Positions 1-5,543 of a stretch of 9,598 bases of DNA are shown piece by piece (the stretch's first letter is position 1; each line of letters begins with the position of its first letter). A program made the position numbers and the translations under genes. Location of the stretch: positions 1-9,598 of the forward strand of contig JAEDNI010000054.1 of assembly GCA_016302585.1 (NCBI GenBank), given 5' to 3'. Under the pieces are notes generated by a model. The model was given only the letters and a program-made list of their open reading frames with translations. It searched no databases and was not told where the DNA came from. The DNA is from Paludibacteraceae bacterium (GTDB lineage: Bacteria; Bacteroidota; Bacteroidia; Bacteroidales; Paludibacteraceae).

Positions 1-79
1 CTTCACTCATCACCTTCATTCCGTACATCAGCATTGCCACGGAACCGATGAGTGTGATAATCTGGAGTAATAAAGTCAT
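1..79 (-). CDS. Na/Pi cotransporter-like membrane protein, N-terminal fragment
   Basis: Only the first 26 codons are inside the window; the gene continues past the left edge. The ATG is at 79-77. The peptide begins MTLLLQIITLIGSVAMLM and continues YGMKVMSE, a hydrophobic first helix ending in a G-M-K-x-M-S-E turn. From memory this pattern (IGSxxxxxxGMKxMSE) is how Bacteroidota Na-dependent phosphate cotransporters of the NptA/PNaS type start, and those proteins usually carry PhoU-like helices at their C-terminus. The expected role is sodium-coupled phosphate uptake or export at the inner membrane. A good Bacteroidota promoter lies about 40 bases upstream. The family call rests on 26 residues only; another polytopic membrane protein with a similar first helix is possible. 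Confidence 0.55.
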   Translation of the reverse strand, partial: MTLLLQIITLIGSVAMLMYGMKVMSE

Positions 80-120
80 ATAGATTGTTTGCTATTTTCG
101 CGCATATACGAATTTGGGTA

Positions 121-152
121 CAAAATTACAACAAAAATTGCACATATGCAAG
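121..152 (-). promoter_or_regulatory. Bacteroidota-type promoter for the Na/Pi-like gene
   Basis: On the minus strand a perfect -7 element TAATTTTG (128-121, consensus TAnnTTTG) is preceded by exactly 20 bases and then CTTG (152-149), a 3 of 4 match to the TTTG -33 element. Transcription would start near 115, leaving a leader of about 35 bases before the ATG at 79. The promoter is one of two related copies (the other is at 358-389). Confidence 0.6.
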
Positions 153-156
153 CGTT

Positions 157-287
157 CGGGTGTTTTTTCGTCCAATAAAATGGAATTTTATGGATTAAAT
201 GGGCATATGGGGCGTTTATGCTCGCATAAAAACGACCTATAGGCACATTTAATACGAGAGCCGTCAGGCTGGACGAAAAAACACCCG
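157..287. repeat. 18-base inverted repeat with 95-base spacer
   Basis: Positions 157-174 (beginning CGGGTGTTTTTTCG) and 270-287 are perfect reverse complements. Beyond the arms both sides carry a TTGCA...TATG sequence, so the similarity continues imperfectly. Transcribed from either strand, the arms would close a long stem around two smaller hairpins. Each arm also has a T6/A6 run, so part of it could act as a terminator tract; however no tight GC hairpin sits directly before the run. Confidence 0.6.
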
Positions 288-357
288 CCGTTGCACATAT
301 GCCCCGCAAGATGCGGCCGTAAATTCGAAGGGGTCCCCATTTAATGGGGGAGGAGGT

Positions 358-389
358 CGAAATTACAACAAATAATCCAAATATGCAAA
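358..389 (-). promoter_or_regulatory. Second promoter-like copy, pointing left
   Basis: The minus strand reads TTTG (389-386), 20 bases, then TAATTTCG (365-358), which is one base off the TAnnTTTG consensus. It shares 25 of 29 bases, without gaps, with the promoter copy at 123-151. It starts 6 bases after the stop of the small hypothetical gene. If active it would transcribe the hairpin-rich stretch to its left, either as a long leader of the Na/Pi-like gene or as a separate RNA. Confidence 0.4.
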
Positions 390-394
390 TTTTT

Positions 395-778
395 CTATTC
401 TTTTCTTTCTGCCACCAATACCGAGCGGACAAAATTCGGAAACTGCTTGTACGGCTTGTCATCTCGCAACTGCGCACGCCATCTGTAATACAACTCCATA
501 TATCGCGGATGAGATTTATCCTTCAGTATTTCCGATGCTTCCTTGCATGCCTCACGCCATTTCTCGCGCTGAAATTTCTCTTTTTCGGTCATCGGATGGA
601 GTTTGTAATCACGCTTGTCCTGCACATAAATCTCCTTCGGTCCAAGACCTACCACCTCTCCTGTTATCGGATCTTTCACACGCTTGATACGCGTTACGGT
701 CAACCGTTCCGCTTTCTTTTCTTTCTTCAATGCACCGGAGAAGTTATCAAAACCGGTTGTTGCTGTATATCGTGCCAT
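395..778 (-). CDS. Small conserved hypothetical protein, basic and soluble
   Basis: A 127-residue protein starting at ATG 778-776. The frame is open to a GTG at 805, but the ATG start (MARYTATTGF) looks like a natural N-terminus and I prefer it. No signal peptide, membrane segment or enzyme motif is visible. The protein is hydrophilic and rich in Lys and Arg. A segment reading DPITGEVVGLGPKEIY (residues 36-51) is followed by a helical, charged stretch (about 64-105) with aromatic-rich MELYYRWRAQ, and then FPNFVRSVL near the C-terminus. The composition looks like a real protein: few rare residues and ordered hydrophobic spacing. I have a sense of having seen similar short proteins in Bacteroidales, but cannot assign a function. 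It lies 134 bases downstream of the receiver/ATP-grasp gene on the same strand, so it might be the last gene of that transcript or have its own promoter; no good TTTG/TAnnTTTG pair is seen before it. Confidence 0.7.
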   Translation of the reverse strand: MARYTATTGFDNFSGALKKEKKAERLTVTRIKRVKDPITGEVVGLGPKEIYVQDKRDYKLHPMTEKEKFQREKWREACKEASEILKDKSHPRYMELYYRWRAQLRDDKPYKQFPNFVRSVLVAERKE

Positions 779-820
779 AATAGTAGATGCTTTTTTCGAA
801 CGCACTGTTCAAAAATCAAA

Positions 821-860
821 CGTTAGTTGTTCTTAGTGATTCTTAGTGATACTTAGTGGT
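821..860. repeat. 10-base tandem repeat, about four units
   Basis: Two identical units TCTTAGTGAT (831-840 and 841-850) are followed by ACTTAGTGGT (851-860) and preceded by a diverged unit CGTTAGTTGT (821-830). The array lies in the 134-base gap between the receiver/ATP-grasp gene and the small hypothetical gene, 43 bases before the latter's ATG. The period of 10 is close to one helical turn, so the copies would face the same side of the DNA. It may be a protein-binding array or simple slippage. Confidence 0.6.
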
Positions 861-912
861 TATCGAGAGTATTTCGGGAGCATTGCCTTACTGAGTCCTT
901 ACTATCGTCTGT

Positions 913-3900
913 TCATTCCTTTATCATTGCTTTGTTCTCAAAGCCATCTATGTACATCTCCAGGGCCTTATCCAGCCGCACATGGCGCACCAACTCCGTC
1001 TCTTCTACTGCCGGCAGGGCATCGAGAACGGACTGGTCGTACGCATCCGTCAGGGGGCGTGCCCACGGGTCCACATTCATATAGCCTACATTGAAAGAGG
1101 TCATGTTCTGGAAGAAATGGGAACCTTGGGACGGCTCGATGCGGAAGTTCTCCAGACTGCATTCGGCTATCGCTTTCGCCTCGCTGATGTCGCTCCACTG
1201 GACGGGCACACCGAGCGTGGGAATCTGCGAACCCCAGCGGCCGTAACCGATAAGCAGATATTGCCGTCCTTCGGTACGCAGGCGGTTGTTCCACTCGCGG
1301 AGAGTAGCCGCCATCTCGCGTGTCCGGAGCACGTCAAATGCCTCTTTCTTCAGATAGATAACATCCGTCACTTCTTCTATCTTCCCCACGCCGAGCGCAC
1401 TGCCCGAACGCAGGAAAGCGCCGGTCTCATCGATACTCTCCCACTCCACCTTGGCGGAGAGCGAGTCCGATGAAATCGGGCGGATCTGCAGCACGTGGAA
1501 GATCTGCGGCTCGTGCTCTAAATTGACCGCAAACTCAATCTCTACGGGGCATTTGATTTCCTGTTGCGCGATGTCAAGCAGCGTGCGGATGATCTCTGCC
1601 AGCGGGAAGGTGTTGAACTTCAGTTGCGGCGCAAAAGTGACGATTCGCGGTCCGTCGGGATAGCACGAATCCACGATGCGCATGTTCTCGCGGTCGTAGG
1701 TCGAGGCAATGAGTTTGAGGCTCTCGAACTGTCCGCAGTCGTGTATCGGAATACGCTCCAAGTTGACGGCATCATCAATGGAAGTCTTGAATTTCTCCGG
1801 ACTAAGTGACAAGGCCAGCATCGATTGCTGGGTCTCCCGCATTGCCAGATCCACCGTCGAAGTCTGCATCACATTCTTCGGGTATTTCGGAGAGAAACGC
1901 AGCACTTGTTCGCCATCAACCACCACTTTACCTAAACCGTAAGCGACCTTGACGATGCCATCTTCAGGTTTTTCCTTGCCCACCGGATAGAAATTGACAC
2001 TCCGTGCGACACCTGAGATGACCGGGAAATAGTAGTTTCCTTCGGTTTCACCGCTTACTTCTTGCAGCACAATGGCCATTTTCTCTTCGCTAATCACATT
2101 TCCCGTTGACGTGATATATCCACGTGCCGCGGCGAAATAAACACTGGCATAAACCGATTTAATAGCCTTGCCAAGCAATCGTAACTGCTGGTCTTCATTC
2201 TCGGTGTGCGGAATCATATAGGTGCTGTACACCCCAGCAAAAGGTTGATAATAACTATCTTCCAATTTACTGGACGAACGAATAGCCAGCGGCTTTTGAG
2301 TTACACGAATGAAATGCCGAAGGGCATCACGTAACTCTATAGGCAACATCGCAGCAACGAACTCAGAAAGAATCTCTTCGTCTGTGAGGTCAGCATTGAT
2401 TACATATTGCAGACCGTTGTCGTGAATGAAACGGTCAAAATAATCCGTAGTAATGACCATAGTACGCGGCACTAATACACGCAATTGCGGCCAGTGGTCA
2501 TACAAGTCATGTTTCTGCAACGTATGATTCAAGAAAGCGAGTCCTCTACCCTTTCCTCCCATCGCTCCATCGCCACAACGAGCAAACCAAATCGTATCAT
2601 TATAAGTCTGCGGCGAATAGCGCGCTACGACACCCAGAGCCTGGTTAATTCGATAGTCGTGAATGAGGCGGATATTGGTCAGGCGGATATTTTCAATATC
2701 CGTATCGTCCTGAATCTGCAATTGTTGCACATGTCTGCCTATTGCGAACAGACCGCGTGCAAAGAGCCATTTCGATAAATAGTTGTTATCACTTAACCGA
2801 CGGAAAGCAGCCGATGAAATGGTAGAAATAACGCGTTCAAAGGCTTCTAAGTCACTTGCACGCGCAATTTCTTTGCCAGAACGGGGATCTATTGCCACGA
2901 AATCGCCAAAACCGAACTCCCGCTCAATGTATGCGCTCAATTCCTGCGTGAGGGTCTTCGAGGTCTTAACGACAAAGCCTACTTTTAGTTGCTTGGCAAT
3001 AGAGCTCATTGCCTCTTGCGAACTCTGCATGAGGAAAGGCATCGTGGGGTTTTCCTTCCGAATTAATCGGCACAAATCGATACCTGCGTCTAATTTCTCC
3101 GTGCTGGACGGATCGCCTTTATGCAACACAAAACCTATATCGGAAATGACGCCTATGATATTCGTTTCATAACGGCGGTATGTCTCGATGGCTTCGTCGT
3201 AACAAGTGGCCAAAAGCACTTTCGGGCGCGCACGTTTTCGCAGTAACTGCTGTTTCTCGTTGAGTGCATCACGAATCGCTATTTGGTTTTGCTGTAGCAC
3301 GAGTTTATAGAGCAGCGGCAGGTAGGTTGAGTAATAACGGACGCTGTCTTCAACCAACAATATCGCCCGCACGCCCTCTTCGAGGATATCGTGCGGCGCG
3401 TTCATACGGTCCTCTATCAGTTTGATGATTGCAATGATGAGGTCAGTAGAGTTATTCCAATTGAAGAAATAATCAATGTCAGAGCGGTTATGCTGCTCGA
3501 TACGATTGTATATCTCCTTGCTGAACGCTGACAGCAGCACGATCGGACAATCCGGCAGCAGCCTTTTGCTCTCCGCCGCAAAATCAAACACATCCAACCC
3601 TCCCGCGCTATAGACAACCAGAATGAGGTCGAACACCTCTCTCCCATTTGTTCTATGACCGTCCACTGGACGCTCAATCGGGCAAAGCCCTTCACCCCCA
3701 AGGGGAGAAGCCCCCTCTCCTTGGGAGAGGGTTGAGGAGAGGTGTTCTAACGCTTCGTCTGTAGTCTCCGCACGGGTGATAGACGGCGGATTACTGAGGT
3801 TCAGTTCCGCATATTCCTGCGCGATCTGCACGTCTATACGTCCGTCCTCCTCCAGCGCAAAGCTGTCGTAGTTGTTGCACACGAGCAGTATGCGCCTAAC

Positions 3901-3939
3901 GCGCCGCTCCATCAGGGATGTGTAAGTGTTGGTTTCCAT
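913..3939 (-). CDS. Receiver-like / PPDK N-terminal (PEP/pyruvate-binding, ATP-grasp) protein
   Basis: A 1008-residue protein (ATG 3939-3937; a GTG one codon upstream is less likely). Residues about 12-180 form a receiver-like fold that has lost its acidic pocket: CNN stands where DD/ED is expected, and Val109 sits at the phospho-Asp position. Residues about 190-340 form a second receiver that keeps LLVEDS (Glu197, Asp198), Asp267 in VISDIGF, Ser306/307 and Lys325. From about 450 the PPDK N-terminal ATP-grasp domain begins: GGKGRG (461-466), IRSSSKLEDS with Arg554, FAG, YGLGKVVVDGE (667-677), and EIEFAV...LQIRPIS (800-823). A C-terminal extension contains LIGYGRWGS. No phosphohistidine swivel domain (TSHxA) and no PEP-binding barrel are present, so it cannot be a complete PEP synthase or pyruvate phosphate dikinase. 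The family occurs in Bacteroidota, usually annotated as phosphoenolpyruvate synthase; its function is unknown to me. Its start overlaps the gdhA stop by one base (TGATG), indicating translational coupling. Residues 65-103 are encoded by an inserted palindromic repeat. Confidence 0.85.
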   Translation of the reverse strand: METNTYTSLMERRVRRILLVCNNYDSFALEEDGRIDVQIAQEYAELNLSNPPSITRAETTDEALEHLSSTLSQGEGASPLGGEGLCPIERPVDGHRTNGREVFDLILVVYSAGGLDVFDFAAESKRLLPDCPIVLLSAFSKEIYNRIEQHNRSDIDYFFNWNNSTDLIIAIIKLIEDRMNAPHDILEEGVRAILLVEDSVRYYSTYLPLLYKLVLQQNQIAIRDALNEKQQLLRKRARPKVLLATCYDEAIETYRRYETNIIGVISDIGFVLHKGDPSSTEKLDAGIDLCRLIRKENPTMPFLMQSSQEAMSSIAKQLKVGFVVKTSKTLTQELSAYIEREFGFGDFVAIDPRSGKEIARASDLEAFERVISTISSAAFRRLSDNNYLSKWLFARGLFAIGRHVQQLQIQDDTDIENIRLTNIRLIHDYRINQALGVVARYSPQTYNDTIWFARCGDGAMGGKGRGLAFLNHTLQKHDLYDHWPQLRVLVPRTMVITTDYFDRFIHDNGLQYVINADLTDEEILSEFVAAMLPIELRDALRHFIRVTQKPLAIRSSSKLEDSYYQPFAGVYSTYMIPHTENEDQQLRLLGKAIKSVYASVYFAAARGYITSTGNVISEEKMAIVLQEVSGETEGNYYFPVISGVARSVNFYPVGKEKPEDGIVKVAYGLGKVVVDGEQVLRFSPKYPKNVMQTSTVDLAMRETQQSMLALSLSPEKFKTSIDDAVNLERIPIHDCGQFESLKLIASTYDRENMRIVDSCYPDGPRIVTFAPQLKFNTFPLAEIIRTLLDIAQQEIKCPVEIEFAVNLEHEPQIFHVLQIRPISSDSLSAKVEWESIDETGAFLRSGSALGVGKIEEVTDVIYLKKEAFDVLRTREMAATLREWNNRLRTEGRQYLLIGYGRWGSQIPTLGVPVQWSDISEAKAIAECSLENFRIEPSQGSHFFQNMTSFNVGYMNVDPWARPLTDAYDQSVLDALPAVEETELVRHVRLDKALEMYIDGFENKAMIKE
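3631..3747. repeat. 117-base palindromic element inserted in frame
   Basis: The ends are perfect 11-base inverted repeats (GAACACCTCTC at 3631-3641, GAGAGGTGTTC at 3737-3747). Inside are further hairpins: GTCCA/TGGAC (3661-3671), GGGC/GCCC (3680-3690), CTTC..CCCC/GGGG..GAAG (3690-3710), and an 8-pair stem CCCTCTCC/GGAGAGGG with a TTG loop (3713-3731). The length is exactly 39 codons, in phase with the host gene from its first to its last base. It encodes a Gly/Ser/Pro-rich stretch (SQGEGASPLGGEG) unlike the surrounding receiver fold. No clear target-site duplication is visible. The CCCTCTCC...GGAGAGGG core resembles repeats I recall between genes in Bacteroidota genomes, but I cannot search for copies here. 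Confidence 0.75.
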
Positions 3940-5294
3940 CACACCAAGCCTTGCTCAACCATAGAGTTTGCGACTTTCATAAAGCCGGCGATGTTGGCTC
4001 CTTTGACGTAGTTGATATAACCGTCTTCTTCGGTACCGTACTTGAGGCAAGCGGCGTGAATATCTGCCATAATGTGACGCAGACGTTGATCTACCTCTTC
4101 TGCTGTCCATTTCAGACGCATAGAGTTTTGTGTCATTTCCAAACCGGAAGTAGCCACACCTCCGGCATTGGATGCCTTACCCGGGCTGTAGAGGATCTTA
4201 GCACCCTGGAAAAGTGCGATGGCTTCGGGAGTCGAAGGCATGTTAGCGCCCTCCGTAACGCAGAAGCAACCGTTCTTGAGCAGGTTCTCTGCATCGGCTT
4301 TTTCAATCTCATTCTGGGTTGCACACGGCATGGCGATATCGCAAGGAATGCGCCAAGGACGCTCGCCCGGGAAATACTGCGCCTGCGGATATTTGGTAAC
4401 ATACTCTTTGATACGACCACGACGGACATTCTTGAGTTCGAACACATAAGCCATTTTCTCTTCGTTCAGTCCTTCTGCATCGTAGATAAAGCCATCGGAG
4501 TCACTGAGCGTCAGCACTTTAGCGCCAAGACGCATCGCTTTCTGTGCTGCGAACTGCGCTACGTTTCCTGCGCCGGAGATACAAACGCGCTTGCCCTCAA
4601 AACTCTCACCCCGTGTCGCTAACATGGCCTCTGCGAAATAGCAAGCTCCGTAACCCGTTGCCTCCGGACGCATGAGAGAGCCGCCCCACATTTGTCCTTT
4701 TCCTGTCAACGTGCCCGTGAACTCGTCACGCAGACGTTTGTACTGACCGAACATATAACCGATTTCACGACCTCCGACGCCGATATCTCCTGCAGGAACG
4801 TCTGTGTCAGCGCCAATATGACGTTGGAGTTCGGTCATGAAAGACTGGCAGAAACGCATCACCTCCGCGTCGCTCTTACCTCTCGGCGAGAAGTCCGAAC
4901 CGCCTTTGGCACCGCCCATCGGCAAAGTTGTAAGGGCATTCTTGAAGGTCTGCTCAAAGGCAAGGAACTTCATGATGGAGAGGTTAACAGACGCATGGAA
5001 ACGAATACCTCCTTTGTATGGGCCGATAGCACTATTCATCTGAACACGATAACCGCGGTTGATTTGCACCTCACCTTGATCGTCCATCCAAGGCACGCGG
5101 AACATAATCACGCGCTCCGGCTCTACCATACGCTCCATAATTTTCTGCTCGCGCAGGTAAGGATATGCCATGATCATCGGTGCAACCGATTCTATTACTT
5201 CTTGTACCGCTTGGTGAAATTCATTTTCACCAGGATTCTTTGCTTTGAGATCAGCCATGAAGCTGTCCACATACGCTTGTGTTTGTTTGTCCAT
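3939..5294 (-). CDS. gdhA: NADP-type glutamate dehydrogenase
   Basis: A 451-residue enzyme of the hexameric GDH family (usual length about 445-450). It catalyses 2-oxoglutarate + NH4+ + NAD(P)H to glutamate in the cytoplasm. The dimerisation/catalytic domain shows GPYKGG (Lys94), KNALTTLPMGGAKGGSDF with the catalytic Lys130, and PAGDIGVGGREIGYMFG with Asp170. Then come TGKGQMWGGS and RPEATGYG (209-216), the coenzyme-domain Rossmann loop GAGNVAQ (241-247), and TEGANMPST (348-355). Asp265 in LSDSDG follows the second Rossmann strand. The short hexameric form with these motifs is usually the NADP-dependent assimilatory type; coenzyme use cannot be proved from sequence. It is the first gene of a two-gene operon: its TGA overlaps the ATG of the receiver/ATP-grasp gene. 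A promoter of Bacteroidota type is found about 70-100 bases upstream. No defects seen. Confidence 0.97.
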   Translation of the reverse strand: MDKQTQAYVDSFMADLKAKNPGENEFHQAVQEVIESVAPMIMAYPYLREQKIMERMVEPERVIMFRVPWMDDQGEVQINRGYRVQMNSAIGPYKGGIRFHASVNLSIMKFLAFEQTFKNALTTLPMGGAKGGSDFSPRGKSDAEVMRFCQSFMTELQRHIGADTDVPAGDIGVGGREIGYMFGQYKRLRDEFTGTLTGKGQMWGGSLMRPEATGYGACYFAEAMLATRGESFEGKRVCISGAGNVAQFAAQKAMRLGAKVLTLSDSDGFIYDAEGLNEEKMAYVFELKNVRRGRIKEYVTKYPQAQYFPGERPWRIPCDIAMPCATQNEIEKADAENLLKNGCFCVTEGANMPSTPEAIALFQGAKILYSPGKASNAGGVATSGLEMTQNSMRLKWTAEEVDQRLRHIMADIHAACLKYGTEEDGYINYVKGANIAGFMKVANSMVEQGLV

Positions 5295-5368
5295 AAGACT
5301 AATACTTTTGTGGTTTAACGATTTGTGATTTGCATTTTGTACCTTTTACGGCAAACTAAAATCGGCTA

Positions 5369-5400
5369 CAAAAGTACAAAAAAAATCTCATTCAAGCAAG
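5369..5400 (-). promoter_or_regulatory. gdhA promoter
   Basis: The minus strand has a perfect -7 element TACTTTTG (5376-5369), a 20-base spacer, and CTTG (5400-5397) as a 3 of 4 -33 match. The predicted transcript start is near 5363, leaving a leader of about 70 A/T-rich bases before the gdhA ATG at 5294. No Shine-Dalgarno sequence is seen before the ATG, as is common in this phylum. Confidence 0.65.
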
Positions 5401-5425
5401 CGCGTATATATTTTTTATTAAAAAA

Positions 5426-5457
5426 TTTGCATATATGGAAAAAATGTATTACCTTTG
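5426..5457 (+). promoter_or_regulatory. Promoter of the lysS-gpsA-pgi operon
   Basis: A textbook Bacteroidota promoter: TTTG (5426-5429), 20 bases, TACCTTTG (5450-5457). Transcription should begin around 5463, about 65 bases before the lysS ATG. Its -33 element is 25 bases from the -33 element of the oppositely directed gdhA promoter, and the A/T-rich bases between them (5401-5425) would be shared upstream DNA. Confidence 0.8.
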
Positions 5458-5465
5458 CGCCGAAA

Positions 5466-5543
5466 ATGGGTACTATGCGTCAAAATGCACATAACGCCTT
5501 ACAAACAGGACTAAATATAAAAGATAATGGAAAATTTAAGTGA
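5466..5543 (+). CDS. Possible leader peptide overlapping the lysS start
   Basis: A 25-codon ORF begins at an ATG (5466) a few bases after the predicted transcript start and ends at a TGA (5541-5543), 14 bases inside lysS and out of frame with it. Three of its last seven codons are Lys (positions 19, 23 and 25). Translation of it would pass over the lysS start codon. No ribosome-binding site is visible, and the A-rich sequence alone can produce Lys codons, so it may well be chance. Confidence 0.15.
   Translation: MGTMRQNAHNALQTGLNIKDNGKFK

Larger units (their letters stand above)
80..394. other. Gene-free, hairpin-rich spacer
   Basis: I find no convincing gene in these 315 bases. An open minus-strand frame crosses it, but the composition does not look protein-like. 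What it does hold is structure. An 18-base perfect inverted repeat pairs 157-174 with 270-287. Between the arms are two local hairpins: 175-181 with 185-191 (7 pairs, extendable with one bulge through 171-173/192-194), and 213-221 with 224-234 (9 pairs with a 2-base bulge). To the right are CCGCA/TGCGG around 304-316 and a palindromic CCCCATT/AATGGGG around 335-349. Promoter-like sequences lie at both ends, both pointing left. The stretch may be a structured leader RNA, a small RNA or a small decayed insertion; the sequence alone does not decide. Confidence 0.5.

Noticed and set aside
76..477. 133-codon minus-strand ORF across the spacer and into the small hypothetical gene
   Set aside because: It overlaps the better-supported start of the Na/Pi-like gene and the 3' end of the hypothetical gene in another frame, and the spacer it covers is full of promoters and hairpins. 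The peptide is not protein-like over most of its length.
344..826. 160-codon plus-strand ORF
   Set aside because: It is the antisense shadow of the small hypothetical gene; the composition (many Cys, Phe, His) is typical of an antisense frame.
779..830. Promoter for the small hypothetical gene (AACGTTTG near 814-821 on the minus strand)
   Set aside because: The -7 candidate is imperfect and there is no TTTG about 20 bases upstream, so the match is too weak to list.
821..860. CRISPR array
   Set aside because: The 10-base units are directly adjacent with no spacers, far too short for CRISPR repeats, and no cas genes are present.
982..1473. 163-codon plus-strand ORF
   Set aside because: It lies entirely antisense to the well-supported receiver/ATP-grasp gene and has no recognisable motif.
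3631..3747. Target-site duplication around the in-frame palindromic element
   Set aside because: The bases immediately left (GAGGTC) and right (TAACGC) of the terminal inverted repeats do not match, so no duplication can be claimed.
913..3939. Naming the large protein PEP synthase (ppsA) or PPDK
   Set aside because: The phosphohistidine swivel domain and PEP-binding barrel needed for those reactions are not present; only the N-terminal ATP-grasp part is.
3918..5318. Plus-strand ORFs of 234 and 208 codons
   Set aside because: Both are antisense shadows of gdhA, whose motifs are unmistakable.
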